DNA of 64,000 bases from Methanomicrobiales archaeon HGW-Methanomicrobiales-1. Lineage in GTDB: Archaea; Halobacteriota; Methanomicrobia; Methanomicrobiales; Methanospirillaceae. This document shows, piece by piece, positions 10,012 through 18,807 of the stretch; the stretch's first letter is position 1, and every line of letters starts with the position of its first letter. The stretch covers positions 186,001-250,000 of the forward strand of contig PGYM01000003.1 in NCBI GenBank assembly GCA_002839675.1. The letters run 5' to 3'. The notes below the pieces were generated by a model. It searched no databases, had not been told where the DNA came from, and saw only the letters and a list, made by a program, of their open reading frames with translations. A program made the translations under genes and the position numbers.

Positions 10012-10536
10012 CTACCATTCCACAGAAGTAAGTGCCTTGACGATTGCATCGGCAAATGCCTGTGAAGCGGCTGGGCCGTTTGCGGTAATTATGCGCCCAT
10101 CTTTGACTACGGGTGCGTTCGTCAGCACTGCGCCGCCAATCTTCATCTCCCTGAATGATGCGGGGCTTTCGTAATAGGTTGCCTTTTTCCCTTTCAGGAT
10201 ACCTGCACGCGCAAGCACTGCCGGTGCAAGGCATATGGCTGCAACAACCTTTCCGGACTGGTGGAAGAATTTCACAATTGGAGTGAGCAGATCATCATCC
10301 CAGAGATGTGTCTGGGAGCCAGATCCTCCGACAATCATCAGACCCTCATATCGTTTCGGATCTACCTCTTCAAAGGAAAGTGTTGCCGTGGTTTTCGCCC
10401 CCAGCATTCCTGTACAGGGTCCACGCCGTAGGGAAGCGATATCGAATTCGATACCAGCTTTCTGAAAACTGGCAACAGGAATGGTCAGTTCCTCATCTCT
10501 GAATTTTTCCGGTGCTATCGCAATGAGGATCTTCAT
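10012..10536 (-). CDS. DJ-1/PfpI family protein
   Basis: This 174-residue protein is a single DJ-1/PfpI domain. The nucleophile-elbow cysteine is Cys102 in VVAAICLAPAVLA and the partner acidic residue is Glu15 or Glu16 in KFRDEEL. Family members act as deglycases, glyoxalases, chaperones or peptidases, and the exact activity cannot be read from sequence. There is no close operon partner: about 190 bp of AT-rich sequence separates it from tRNA-Leu and 220 bp from the ywbE-like gene. Confidence 0.93.
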   Translation of the reverse strand: MKILIAIAPEKFRDEELTIPVASFQKAGIEFDIASLRRGPCTGMLGAKTTATLSFEEVDPKRYEGLMIVGGSGSQTHLWDDDLLTPIVKFFHQSGKVVAAICLAPAVLARAGILKGKKATYYESPASFREMKIGGAVLTNAPVVKDGRIITANGPAASQAFADAIVKALTSVEW

Positions 10537-10756
10537 AGTGTTCGAAATTACTTTTGTGCAGGTAACTGTATTAGCCCTTTGTTTTGCGAATGAACCGGAT
10601 GTTGCAGGTTTGAAATAACCTGAAAAGGATTGAATTATCTTCCTTTGGAAAAATGCAATGCACCTGGAATAATAAAATCAGAAAATCAGGGTTTTAATCC
10701 CTTCGGGTGATCACGGAACCTTATGAACGGGCATCGGTAACCCCTTGCAGGGTGAA

Positions 10757-10990
10757 TCAATCCAGGTTCTGCTCATTGGTTGTTATGATCGCAATGACCC
10801 GTCCGATACGACCATCTTTGATCCGCACTTTAATCCCGTGAGGATGCGTCAGGGAGTTGGTGAGGATGTCTTTAACAATGCCGCGGGTCTTCTTTCCACT
10901 TTGCTGATCTTCTTTTAAGATTATATCAACCACACAGCCGGGTTGAATAGCCTGACGGTTCCTTCCATTATTTTGGTTTGGCATTATCAT
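10757..10990 (-). CDS. YwbE family protein (DUF2196)
   Basis: This is a small basic protein of 77 residues from the Met at 10990, or 75 from the Met at 10984. The core from IQPGCVVDIILKEDQQSGK through GIVKDILTNS to GIKVRIKDGRIGRV is the pattern of the YwbE family, a small beta-barrel of unknown function. The frame extends upstream to 11083, but that would overlap the next gene by 23 bp and the added residues look unrelated, so the shorter start is preferred. Confidence 0.85.
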   Translation of the reverse strand: MIMPNQNNGRNRQAIQPGCVVDIILKEDQQSGKKTRGIVKDILTNSLTHPHGIKVRIKDGRIGRVIAIITTNEQNLD

Positions 10991-11060
10991 GGCAGACTTT
11001 CTCTGACTTTTCAGGAATTTTGATGGGCGATTGGATTTATGGCGGAGATCAACAAAAAAA

Positions 11061-11804
11061 TCATGGGGATGATGCTGGGACATTTTTCACGCCCAGGTTG
11101 CTTTGAAGCGTACCTTTCATTACTGTCCAGCCATGATTTTCACCAAACATCAGGACACTGATATCTGCATCATATTCATTGAATTGTGGCTCAAAGATCT
11201 TCCAGCTGTTCTTTCCGCTCAGGCTGGAAGCGATACTGACCGATGCATTCATCGGTGCCTGGTAATCTGCGTATACCGGAATTACGTACTGGTAACACAG
11301 GGGCTCTCCAACGGATTCGGTAGTAACAGCAGGGCAATTCACTTTCTTTATATCCTGAACCGGGCGGAACATCACTCCTCTTTCAACAGGTGTCTGGGTA
11401 TCGATAACTGTTTTTGAATCCGTGGTTATTGAGAGCCTGATGGTATATGGATGGGAAGAACTGGTTTCTTTCGGGGGTATAATTGCCGGTGTTGTGATCT
11501 TTGCAAGTGTTGCTTTTCCGGTATCAAACAAGGTCACTTTCCAATCAGCGGGGCGACCATCAATCTCCTGTGCGCTGTATCGTGCCACAATAGGGGAATT
11601 TCCGGCAGGATCTGCCGGAACCGGAATGAAGAATGTCACATTGGTGAGGGGGGAATCTGTGGTGATTGTACAACTATAGTCATACGTGCTGGATAACGAT
11701 GTCCGGTACGCCTGCTCCACAAATCCTGTATAGGACACACTGGCAACAAATGCTACCAGGAGAACGATAATCAATCCTAAGGTGATCCTGATGATTTTAT
11801 CCAT
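11061..11804 (-). CDS. Membrane-anchored extracytoplasmic protein, unknown function
   Basis: This 247-residue protein was not recognised. Residues 6-26 form one hydrophobic helix (IIRITLGLIIVLLVAFVASV), probably an uncleaved signal anchor. The rest is Ser/Thr-rich and beta-rich, as in surface proteins of Methanomicrobiales. Three Cys residues lie outside (in YSCTIT, VNCPAV and PLCYQY), so a disulfide is possible. It sits 70 bp upstream of the ywbE-like gene on the same strand. Confidence 0.8.
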   Translation of the reverse strand: MDKIIRITLGLIIVLLVAFVASVSYTGFVEQAYRTSLSSTYDYSCTITTDSPLTNVTFFIPVPADPAGNSPIVARYSAQEIDGRPADWKVTLFDTGKATLAKITTPAIIPPKETSSSHPYTIRLSITTDSKTVIDTQTPVERGVMFRPVQDIKKVNCPAVTTESVGEPLCYQYVIPVYADYQAPMNASVSIASSLSGKNSWKIFEPQFNEYDADISVLMFGENHGWTVMKGTLQSNLGVKNVPASSP

Positions 11805-12001
11805 TTTTTACACAACCCTGTATCCGGCATGTGCACGGATATCTGCTTTTTAAGATCCTCTGAAGTGCTTCTGCCGGAATTATTCTAGGGGAGTATTGAG
11901 CTATTCAGATTGAATACCCTTCGCAGAAAAACCAATAAAAATGTGTCCTGTCAGGAGCAAAGATCATCATACCTTTATGGTTGTGAGAAAAAGTGAGTAC
12001 T

Positions 12002-13264
12002 ATGGCACCCCCTCCAACTCTTGTACTACAGAATGTCACCTTACCTTCAGGGCGTTTAGCGGATATTACCCTTGCCGGCGGGAAAGTTACCCATGTGGGG
12101 GCGTATAAGGGTTCTGCGGAACAGTGCGATTGTAAAGGATGTTTTGTGCTCCCTGCCGCTGTTGATATGCACGTGCATATGCGGGGTGGCGTGCAATCGG
12201 CCAAAGAGGACTGGGGGAGTGGAAGCATGAGCGCTATTGCAGGTGGAGTTACTGTTGTTGTTGACCAGCCCAATACCATCCCCTCCCTCACCTCGCCACA
12301 TGCTCTGGCAGAGCGCGTTCAGGATGCAAAGAAACATTCTTACTGTAATTTTGCCATCAACAGCGGGGTAACTCCGGATACCCCTCTGGAAGCCATGTGG
12401 GATGCAGGAGCCATGGCATTTGGGGAGACCTTTCATGCCCCTTCCAGTTATGGCGATGCGATTGATGGAGTTGCACTGGAGTCGGCATTGGATCGCATTC
12501 AAAAACTGGGCGGGCTTGCAACCATCCATGCCGAACGTATCGGCGCTTCTCCCGATACCGATCTCATATCGCATGGTCTTGTTCGTTCTGCGTTGGGTGA
12601 AGCAGAAGCGGTTCATACTGTACAGTTCCTGAATCGCAGTGAATGCCGGCTTCATTTCTGCCATATGAGTTCCGTCCGTTCGATCGATGTAGTTACGGGT
12701 TCGGTTGAGGTAACTCCCCACCACCTGTTCCTTTCGCAGGAGCAGTTCGACAAAAATGATACCTTCGGGAAAGTTAATCCCCCTCTCCGAACGGAAATGG
12801 AACGAAAAGGGCTCTGGATTCGATGGGGACGAATCGATGTGATAGCATCCGATCATGCTCCCCACACGAAAGAAGATAAAATGCAGGATTTCTCCAGCGC
12901 CCCCTCAGGGATTCCGGGGGTCGAAACCATGGTGCCCCTGCTGCTCGCGCAGGTTGTTGCCAAAAAGATCGATCTGGCATCTGTTATTGACAAGACTTCG
13001 TATGCCCCCGCCCGGTTGCTGGGAATTCCCCGAGCAGGATTTGATGTCGGGGACCGGGCAGATTTTGCCATATACTCAAAAAAGCCTGAGCTGATACAGG
13101 GTGCATCACTGCACAGCAGGTGTGGGTGGACACCCTTTGAAGGACATAAGGCCCTTTTTCCCAAAATGGTGGTGATGAACGGTGCTGTTGCATATCTTGG
13201 AGGGGAATTCTTCCGTCAGGAACCAACATGGTTTGCGGGAAAAGGGTTCAATGGTACTCATTGA
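12002..13264 (+). CDS. pyrC: Dihydroorotase
   Basis: PyrC (420 residues) closes carbamoyl-aspartate to dihydroorotate in UMP synthesis. Metal ligands and substrate contacts are visible: H57-V-H59-M-R61, His176 (IHAER), His221 (CHMSS) and Asp284 (ASDHAPH). Where many class I enzymes carry a carboxylated Lys (AFK), this one has AFGE with Glu142. The ATG at 12002 is preferred. A GTG three codons upstream (11993) is the alternative. A TATA-like cttta lies about 26 nt before the ATG, which fits a leaderless mRNA. Confidence 0.94.
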   Translation: MAPPPTLVLQNVTLPSGRLADITLAGGKVTHVGAYKGSAEQCDCKGCFVLPAAVDMHVHMRGGVQSAKEDWGSGSMSAIAGGVTVVVDQPNTIPSLTSPHALAERVQDAKKHSYCNFAINSGVTPDTPLEAMWDAGAMAFGETFHAPSSYGDAIDGVALESALDRIQKLGGLATIHAERIGASPDTDLISHGLVRSALGEAEAVHTVQFLNRSECRLHFCHMSSVRSIDVVTGSVEVTPHHLFLSQEQFDKNDTFGKVNPPLRTEMERKGLWIRWGRIDVIASDHAPHTKEDKMQDFSSAPSGIPGVETMVPLLLAQVVAKKIDLASVIDKTSYAPARLLGIPRAGFDVGDRADFAIYSKKPELIQGASLHSRCGWTPFEGHKALFPKMVVMNGAVAYLGGEFFRQEPTWFAGKGFNGTH

Positions 13265-13443
13265 CAAAAAATAGCTGATATCATTCATATCAATTATCAG
13301 ATTTTATCTCATACCCAAGTGCTAAATATCATAAAACACGATGTATCTGATGCCGATACAGCGCAGCCATAGGTCCCCGGGTGATCGATTGACAAGCGTC
13401 TGGATGTGATCCATGGGACAACCCGGTTGCGCGACAGGCATAC

Positions 13444-13515
13444 GCCCGGCAAGGGTTTAAACACAGGTGAAGAACGGCAGCAGCCACTGGTGATCCATGT
13501 GCGTTATTGCCGGGC
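13444..13515. other. Long-range inverted repeat in the 275-bp pyrC/DUF167 gap
   Basis: GCCCGGCAA at 13444-13452 is an exact reverse complement of TTGCCGGGC at 13507-13515, enclosing 54 nt. Inside lies a small GGC-AGCA-GCC hairpin at about 13475-13484. The 10-mer GTGATCCATG occurs at 13406-13415 and again at 13490-13499. The stretch ends 24 bp before the DUF167 start. It could be a structured leader or small RNA, and no known RNA family was recognised. Confidence 0.35.
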
Positions 13516-13539
13516 AACATTCTTATCAGTAGTTTAACA

Positions 13540-13857
13540 ATGCCCGATATTTCTGACGCTCTTTCATCAGAGCGAAACGGTACAATCATTTCTATCGATG
13601 TTACTGCGGGTGCCAGATCCGCATTGTTTCCTGCAGGTTATAATGAGTGGCGAAAAGCCATCGGCTGCCGGGTTACCGCTCCTGCATTGGAAGGAAAAGC
13701 GAACAAAGCCATCGTTACCCTGATTGCCGGATGCCTCGACTTGCCAGTATCTTCAATCAGTATCCAGTCCGGTGCAACGTCGTCACAGAAACGTGTGCTG
13801 GTTACTGGTATTGCCAAAAACGATCTTCTTTTACGGCTCACATCGGTCATCAAATGA
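13540..13857 (+). CDS. DUF167/YggU family protein
   Basis: This is a protein of 105 residues from the ATG at 13540. A TTG at 13507 is in frame but falls in the structured leader and is less likely. The pattern ISIDVTAGARS...RVTAPALEGKANKAIVTLIA...IQSGATSSQKRVLV is characteristic of the DUF167 (YggU) fold. The biochemical role of the family is unknown. It lies between dihydroorotase and DnaG without tight coupling to either. Confidence 0.9.
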   Translation: MPDISDALSSERNGTIISIDVTAGARSALFPAGYNEWRKAIGCRVTAPALEGKANKAIVTLIAGCLDLPVSSISIQSGATSSQKRVLVTGIAKNDLLLRLTSVIK

Positions 13858-13985
13858 GGCGACTGCCTTTTAAAAATGATCAATTGAAATTCGCTTTTTA
13901 TTTACCCGGTCAGGCTGATCAACAGATGTACTGTTGACCAATTCTGGCAGTCGTTTAAAAGCATGCCCTTAAGTAATTTTACATG

Positions 13986-13995
13986 TTATATATAT
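13986..13995 (+). promoter_or_regulatory. TATA box of dnaG
   Basis: TTATATATAT is a near-consensus archaeal TATA element. A transcript would start near 14016-14020 and leave a leader of about 35 nt holding GGGGGTG at 14038-14044, which is 7 nt before the dnaG ATG. Confidence 0.65.
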
Positions 13996-14051
13996 CTTAT
14001 ACCTATGATCAGGCATTTCATTTATCGCATGATACATGGGGGTGCGTTTAC

Positions 14052-15284
14052 ATGTATTCACCGGATACTACCAAGTACCTTATTCACATCAGCCTCACAG
14101 CAGAGGGGGTGGTCGAGAAACCCGATGTAGTTGGTGCCATTTTTGGGCAGACTGAAGGGTTACTCGGCGAAGACCTGGATCTGCGGGATCTTCAGAGAAC
14201 AGGACGTGTCGGACGAATTGACGTCCAGATAACGAGCAAAAAAGGCGAGACAAAGGGAGAGATTCTGATCTCCTCCTCGCTCGACCGTGCGGAAACGGCA
14301 ATCCTTGCCGCATCGTTAGAGACGATCGACCGCGTAGGTCCCTGCGTAGCGCATGTGGTTGTCGAATCCGTAGAGGATATTCGCGTCAGCAAGCGAAAGA
14401 AGATTGTCGAGCGGGCAAAAGTGCTGCTTATCGAGCGGTTTGATGATGGCACTATCGACAGTGATGAGTTGCTGGACGATGTCCGTGAATGTCTCCGTAT
14501 GGAAAAGATTGGCTCTATTGGCGAAGAGAAAGTTCCTGCAGGTCCCAATGTGATGGAGTCAGATGCGATCATTGTCGTTGAAGGCCGGGCCGATGTATTG
14601 AATCTCCTTCGCTATGGTATAAAAAATGCCGTTGCTGTTGAAGGGACCAATATTCCCAAAACCGTTGTTGAGCTCTGCGAGAAAAAGACTGCTACTGCCT
14701 TTTTCGATGGAGACCGTGGCGGCGAATTAATCCTGCGGGAGCTCTTGCAGGTCGTTGACATAGATTTTGTTGCTTTCTCCCCCAAGGGAAAAAGTGTCGA
14801 GGATATGACCAGAAAAGAGGTCATCAAGACCCTGCGCAACAAGGTGCCGGTGGAATATGTGCGTGACCAGTACTTTGAAGATGCGGCTGAACTTCCGGCT
14901 GACCTCCGCATCACACGAGGGGGGGCGGATGAGACGGATGCTGCAGGTAAAAAGGCTCGTCATGCTTCCGCCTCAAAGCGCCCTTCTGACGGCACAAGTG
15001 GGCCTCTTACCCTGCGGGACCATATTGACGATGTTAAAGGTCATAGTCTTGCCCGGTTTCTTACCGATGATCTGACCGTTGTGAAAGAACTGCGCCCGGA
15101 TGAAGTGGAAAAAGCGATAGAAACTCTTGATGGCACTGTCAGTGGTCTGGTTGTTGATCGCCCGGTGGACCAGAAACTGCTGGACCGGCTGGTCTGGAAA
15201 GGCCTTTCCTATGTGGCAGCAAAAGATTTCAAGGGTGTTATAAAACGGCCGTTATCAATCCAGTTAATGAAAATGGGTATGTAA
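14052..15284 (+). CDS. dnaG: DnaG-like primase, archaeal
   Basis: This 410-residue protein is the archaeal DnaG homologue, associated in the literature with RNA turnover (exosome) and with a debated priming activity. The Toprim motifs are IIVVEGRAD with Glu177 and FFDGDRGG with Asp219/Asp221. The N-terminal [26 protein letters not shown] is typical of the archaeal family. A charged Ser/Thr/Lys linker (about 300-330) follows the Toprim domain. The ATG at 14052 is chosen over upstream in-frame codons because GGGGGTG lies 7 nt before it. Confidence 0.95.
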   Translation: MYSPDTTKYLIHISLTAEGVVEKPDVVGAIFGQTEGLLGEDLDLRDLQRTGRVGRIDVQITSKKGETKGEILISSSLDRAETAILAASLETIDRVGPCVAHVVVESVEDIRVSKRKKIVERAKVLLIERFDDGTIDSDELLDDVRECLRMEKIGSIGEEKVPAGPNVMESDAIIVVEGRADVLNLLRYGIKNAVAVEGTNIPKTVVELCEKKTATAFFDGDRGGELILRELLQVVDIDFVAFSPKGKSVEDMTRKEVIKTLRNKVPVEYVRDQYFEDAAELPADLRITRGGADETDAAGKKARHASASKRPSDGTSGPLTLRDHIDDVKGHSLARFLTDDLTVVKELRPDEVEKAIETLDGTVSGLVVDRPVDQKLLDRLVWKGLSYVAAKDFKGVIKRPLSIQLMKMGM

Positions 15285-15341
15285 TGGCCACACAAATTTA
15301 TTTATCCTGCACAAAACCATGTTACTGTCTGGAGTCATGGC

Positions 15342-15623
15342 ATGCATAAAGAGGAACTGATCAATCTTCACAAAATGCTCGCTGAAGTCAAGGAGTATTT
15401 TGAAGAGATCAATCCTGAACTGAAATTTTCCCAATACACTTCATTAAAAATTACTCCTTCCCAGCAGCACAAGAGCAAAATGGAGCACAAGTACGCGATA
15501 TTTGTACTAGGTACGGAAATTGCCAATGCGATGAAGGAAGTTGATTATACCTCCTCAAGCCGGATATCAGCACGCATGAAAGAACTTGCTGATAAGACGC
15601 TCAAAGAGATGGATGACGCTTAA
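15342..15623 (+). CDS. UPF0058 family protein
   Basis: This 93-residue, mostly helical protein matches the euryarchaeal UPF0058 family (start MHKEELINLHKMLAEVKEYFE, core MEHKYAIFVLGTEIANAMKEV). Function is unknown. A TATA-like AATTTATTTAT at about 15294-15304 and GGAG about 7 nt before the ATG suggest its own promoter. It is followed by a T-rich run (about 15625-15641) that may terminate transcription. Confidence 0.88.
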   Translation: MHKEELINLHKMLAEVKEYFEEINPELKFSQYTSLKITPSQQHKSKMEHKYAIFVLGTEIANAMKEVDYTSSSRISARMKELADKTLKEMDDA

Positions 15624-15737
15624 TTTTTAGTGCTTTTTTTACGTGCGATTTTATAGTGACCTGCGGAGACCATTCGCCATTTGTCGTTATCATACTGTGA
15701 AGAAATGTTAAAATCCCATCCCGGCGGATTATCGCAC

Positions 15738-16673
15738 ATGCAGTACTTCACGGATACCGAGAAATCTATCGATCTCAGGGAAGTAAACCAGGCGATTGAG
15801 ACTGCATTTGCCGATCACGGGAGAGGTCGTGTCCAGATGCCCCCGAAAGTATACGTTACTCTTCCGGAAGGGGATTTCCGGACAATGCCTGCCTATCTCC
15901 CGTCTCTCTCTCTTGCCGGGGTAAAGATAGTCAATGTTCATACCGGAAATCCGTCACGCGGACTTCCGACTGTGATGGCCCTTACGGTGATTCTCGATAT
16001 CGCAACCGGTGAGCCGGTCGCTATTCTCAATGCCACAAAACTCACCAATATGCGTACCGGTGCCGCGGGTGCAGTTGCAGCAAAATACCTGTCTCCCAAA
16101 AAGGAGATTGTCCTGGGTCTTATCGGTACCGGCAGGCAGGCTGAAGCACAATACCGTGCAATCTCCAAGGAGCTCGATATCAGTGAGATAAAATGCTGGA
16201 GCCGGAATTCCCTGCACGCGGAAAAATTTGCACAGTCAATCACTGATTATGCTGCACGCAGCGTATCGGTGGAAAAAGCCTGTGACTGTGATGTTCTTGT
16301 CACTACAACTCCCTCACGCGAACCGGTTATCAAGAGCGAGTGGGTGAAGGATGGAACCCATATCAATGCTATCGGTGCTGACGCACCGGGCAAACAGGAA
16401 CTCGATCCTCTCCTGCTCAAACGAGGGCGGGTTTTTGTCGATGATATGGTCCAGGCCGTTCATTCCGGGGAAGTAAATGTTCCCATCAGCCGGGGAATTT
16501 TCTCTCCGGAAGAAATCGCAGGCACCCTGGGTGAAGTGGTTATCGGGAAGAAACAACGTGAGCGTCCGGACCAGATCACCCTATTCGATTCCACAGGTCT
16601 TGCAATCCAGGACCTTGCAATCGCGGCCATCGCAATGCGTAATGGAACGGTAATTGATCTCCCGTTTCTCTGA
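15738..16673 (+). CDS. Alanine dehydrogenase / ornithine cyclodeaminase family
   Basis: This NAD-dependent enzyme of the mu-crystallin/ornithine cyclodeaminase superfamily has 311 residues from the ATG at 15738. Upstream in-frame starts add a segment unlike the family. The dinucleotide-binding motif is GLIGTGRQAEAQ, and substrate-side motifs include MPPKVYV and NMRTGAAGAVAAKYL. In archaea the best known member interconverts alanine and pyruvate plus ammonia (Archaeoglobus Ala dehydrogenase). Ornithine cyclodeaminase activity cannot be excluded. It converges on the radical SAM gene with 21 bp between stops. Confidence 0.9.
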   Translation: MQYFTDTEKSIDLREVNQAIETAFADHGRGRVQMPPKVYVTLPEGDFRTMPAYLPSLSLAGVKIVNVHTGNPSRGLPTVMALTVILDIATGEPVAILNATKLTNMRTGAAGAVAAKYLSPKKEIVLGLIGTGRQAEAQYRAISKELDISEIKCWSRNSLHAEKFAQSITDYAARSVSVEKACDCDVLVTTTPSREPVIKSEWVKDGTHINAIGADAPGKQELDPLLLKRGRVFVDDMVQAVHSGEVNVPISRGIFSPEEIAGTLGEVVIGKKQRERPDQITLFDSTGLAIQDLAIAAIAMRNGTVIDLPFL

Positions 16674-16694
16674 TACTAAAAAAATAAGAAAATT

Positions 16695-18161
16695 TTATTC
16701 TTCAGGTTTTTTCGCGTATTTCTTCCAGACCTGTTCGCGATAGACCGGTCCACTGTTATAGGTGCAGAAGGGGATAAGTGTCCCATCGGGAGTTGCATAA
16801 TGGATGCAGCACCGCTGGACCCGTTCGATATCATAATTGTACCGGTCCATAAAATGCATGGTACCGATGAACAGTGCGTTCCAGTGGAATTCCCGGAGTG
16901 CATCGAAGTTCTGCCCGATCAATGTCTTGCCGATAATCTTCCAGAACTCTGCCGTGCTGCCATTTTCTCCTTTCTGCACGGAGTCGTGCATGTTTTTGAC
17001 CCCTTCGAGAAGTGCCTTGTATTTATTGATGGTACCGCCTTTCTTGATTGTCTCAGCCATCTGTCCGATGGATTCGAAAAAGCTTTCCACATCAACCATG
17101 CGGTTCACCGGAATAATGCCTGCTTCCTGCACAAAGACATAGGTTGCGGCACCACAGTGGGGGTGAGCAGTGAAACGTACCTGTGGTTTACCCGTGTACG
17201 CTTCAACCAGATCTGAAAACGGGAGCACACAGGGAATGGGATAAAAATCGTCTTTTTTGATGATACCCTGTGTCTGTTCTTCAATATCGGCCAGAACTTC
17301 AGGGATAGTAATGCGGGATTTCCTGATATCGTCATCACTTGCAGCACCGGTAAATGCAACCGGCTGGAAATTGACACCCCGGATAACCGATATGTTGTCA
17401 ACAGCAAACCTGATAATATCGCCAATCTCATGATCGTTTTTGCCGCGTATAACCGTAGGTACCAGCACGATACCAAGTTTTACCCGCTTCAAATTCTCGA
17501 CCGCTTTTAAATGAATTGCCAAAAATGGATTTGTTTTTTGGGTAACGCCGTCGAAATGCAGGTATACCGTGTTAAGCCCTGCATCCTTGAGTTCCTTTGC
17601 ATATTCCGGTTCTTTCGCGAGTCGCACACCATTGGAAGCGATCTGGACCTGGGGAAAGCCAATCTCTCTTGCTTTCCTGATGATCTTCGCCAGATCATTT
17701 CTCATGGTTGGTTCTCCCCCGGAAAACTGGACTGCTGGGGCTGGGACCGGCTTCTGGTCTCTTAACATTACCAGCATCTTTACGATCTCATCAAAATCGG
17801 GTTCATAGATAAATCCGCAGGCGCGGGCATTTGCAAAACAGAATTCACAGTCCAGATTGCAACGGTTGGTGAGATCAATATTGGCCAGCAGGGTCTGGGA
17901 ATGATGATTGTTACACAATCCACAGGATGATGGGCAGTTTTCAGAAGGTGCTGTATGCTGGGGATTTGCAACTCCGGTTCCTATGGCATTATACTTATCA
18001 AACCGGTGATACATCACAGGATCAGACCAGTAGATATTCCTGAACTTCCCGTGCTCCTTGCACGTTGAAACCAGCCAGATCTTTCCCTCATCTTCTACGA
18101 TCTCTGCATCAACAACGATATTGCATATGGGGCAAAGACTTCGGGTCTTTTTTATTATCAT
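16695..18161 (-). CDS. tes: Radical SAM enzyme of the tetraether lipid synthase (Tes, MJ0619) family
   Basis: The product has 488 residues from the ATG at 18161, which has GGGTGG 6 nt upstream; a GTG at 18182 is the alternative. The radical SAM triad is Cys101, Cys105 and Cys108 (CNLDCEFC). Extra metal sites are visible: CPIC at 10-13 with Cys34, CPSSCGLC at 76-83, and a C-terminal CC at 451-452 with Cys466. This multi-cluster layout and length fit MJ0619-type proteins, shown to join two archaeol chains into tetraether lipid. The divergent neighbour is carS, an archaeal phospholipid gene, which supports a lipid role. Related family members with other methylation roles remain possible. Confidence 0.8.
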   Translation of the reverse strand: MIIKKTRSLCPICNIVVDAEIVEDEGKIWLVSTCKEHGKFRNIYWSDPVMYHRFDKYNAIGTGVANPQHTAPSENCPSSCGLCNNHHSQTLLANIDLTNRCNLDCEFCFANARACGFIYEPDFDEIVKMLVMLRDQKPVPAPAVQFSGGEPTMRNDLAKIIRKAREIGFPQVQIASNGVRLAKEPEYAKELKDAGLNTVYLHFDGVTQKTNPFLAIHLKAVENLKRVKLGIVLVPTVIRGKNDHEIGDIIRFAVDNISVIRGVNFQPVAFTGAASDDDIRKSRITIPEVLADIEEQTQGIIKKDDFYPIPCVLPFSDLVEAYTGKPQVRFTAHPHCGAATYVFVQEAGIIPVNRMVDVESFFESIGQMAETIKKGGTINKYKALLEGVKNMHDSVQKGENGSTAEFWKIIGKTLIGQNFDALREFHWNALFIGTMHFMDRYNYDIERVQRCCIHYATPDGTLIPFCTYNSGPVYREQVWKKYAKKPEE

Positions 18162-18244
18162 TAATGTCCACCCGGTACTCACGTAACCAGATATCCCATT
18201 GTGAGTTACCTTAATGTTTTTATCTGCTCTTTATTAGAGGTATT

Positions 18245-18261
18245 GGGAGTGCATCACTATT
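18245..18261 (+). promoter_or_regulatory. Ribosome binding site and probable AUU start of carS
   Basis: GGGAGTG at 18245-18251 is followed, 7 nt later, by ATT at 18259 in the carS frame. No ATG, GTG or in-frame TTG exists between the upstream TAG (18235) and TTG at 18286. The GTG inside the site is out of frame and meets a stop after four codons. An AUU start gives about 17 residues before LPAYI, as in other CarS proteins. Confidence 0.5.
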
Positions 18262-18807
18262 AGCATCGATTTCTTCATAATACCGTTGCTTTCAGCGGTC
18301 TGGATTATGCTTCCTGCGTATATCCCTAATCCGATCGCCGCTCTTCTTGGAGGAGGCACTCCAGTTGATTTTGGAAGGAATTACTCTGATGGACGCAGGA
18401 TATTTGGGGATGGTAAAACGTTCCGTGGCCTGTTTTTTGGCGTGCTTGCCGGTATAATCACGGGTTTGCTGCTCATGTGGCTCTCTGCGACATATCCCTT
18501 AACATTCCTGCCACAACACACCCTGGCATCGATATCACTTCTTGCTCTTGGGGCGTTGTTAGGTGATCTGGGTAAGAGTTTTCTCAAGCGCAGGATGGGA
18601 AAAGTGCGGGGTGAAAAGTGGCCGGTTGCAGATCAGCTTGACCTTGTTGCGGGTGCATTTATCTTAATGCTCCTGTTCGATCCCGGGTGGCTTTTTGCAT
18701 ACATTACCCTACCCATTCTTATCATCATCCTGATCCTAACCATTATTCTTCACCGGGCAGTCAATATTATCGGATATATAATGGGAGTCAAGGAGGTACC
18801 ATGGTGA
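18259..18807 (+). CDS. carS: CDP-archaeol synthase
   Basis: CarS transfers CMP from CTP to unsaturated archaetidic acid, the activation step of archaeal phospholipid synthesis, in the membrane. The signature LPAYIPNPIAALLGGGTPVDFG, the GDGKTFRG motif, KRRMGKVRGEKWPVADQLD and several hydrophobic helices match the family. Starting at the ATT (18259) gives 182 residues; starting at TTG (18286) gives 173 and shortens the first helix. The 3' end overlaps pyrE by 7 bp, making carS the first gene of carS-pyrE-purD-argF. The tetraether synthase candidate is divergently transcribed 97 bp away. Confidence 0.92.
   Translation: MSIDFFIIPLLSAVWIMLPAYIPNPIAALLGGGTPVDFGRNYSDGRRIFGDGKTFRGLFFGVLAGIITGLLLMWLSATYPLTFLPQHTLASISLLALGALLGDLGKSFLKRRMGKVRGEKWPVADQLDLVAGAFILMLLFDPGWLFAYITLPILIIILILTIILHRAVNIIGYIMGVKEVPW

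Noticed and set aside
9827-10234. A 135-codon minus-strand frame after tRNA-Leu
   Set aside because: Half of it lies in another frame of the DJ-1/PfpI gene; the rest is AT-rich sequence giving a chance hydrophobic stretch.
10991-11083. Longer YwbE protein starting at 11083
   Set aside because: It would overlap the exported-protein gene by 23 bp and the extra residues do not resemble the family.
13440-13515. SRP RNA or RNase P RNA upstream of the DUF167 gene
   Set aside because: A CAGG...GCAGCAGCC stretch looks a little like SRP helix 8, but the GGAA loop, Alu-domain motifs and full length are absent; no RNase P consensus was seen either.
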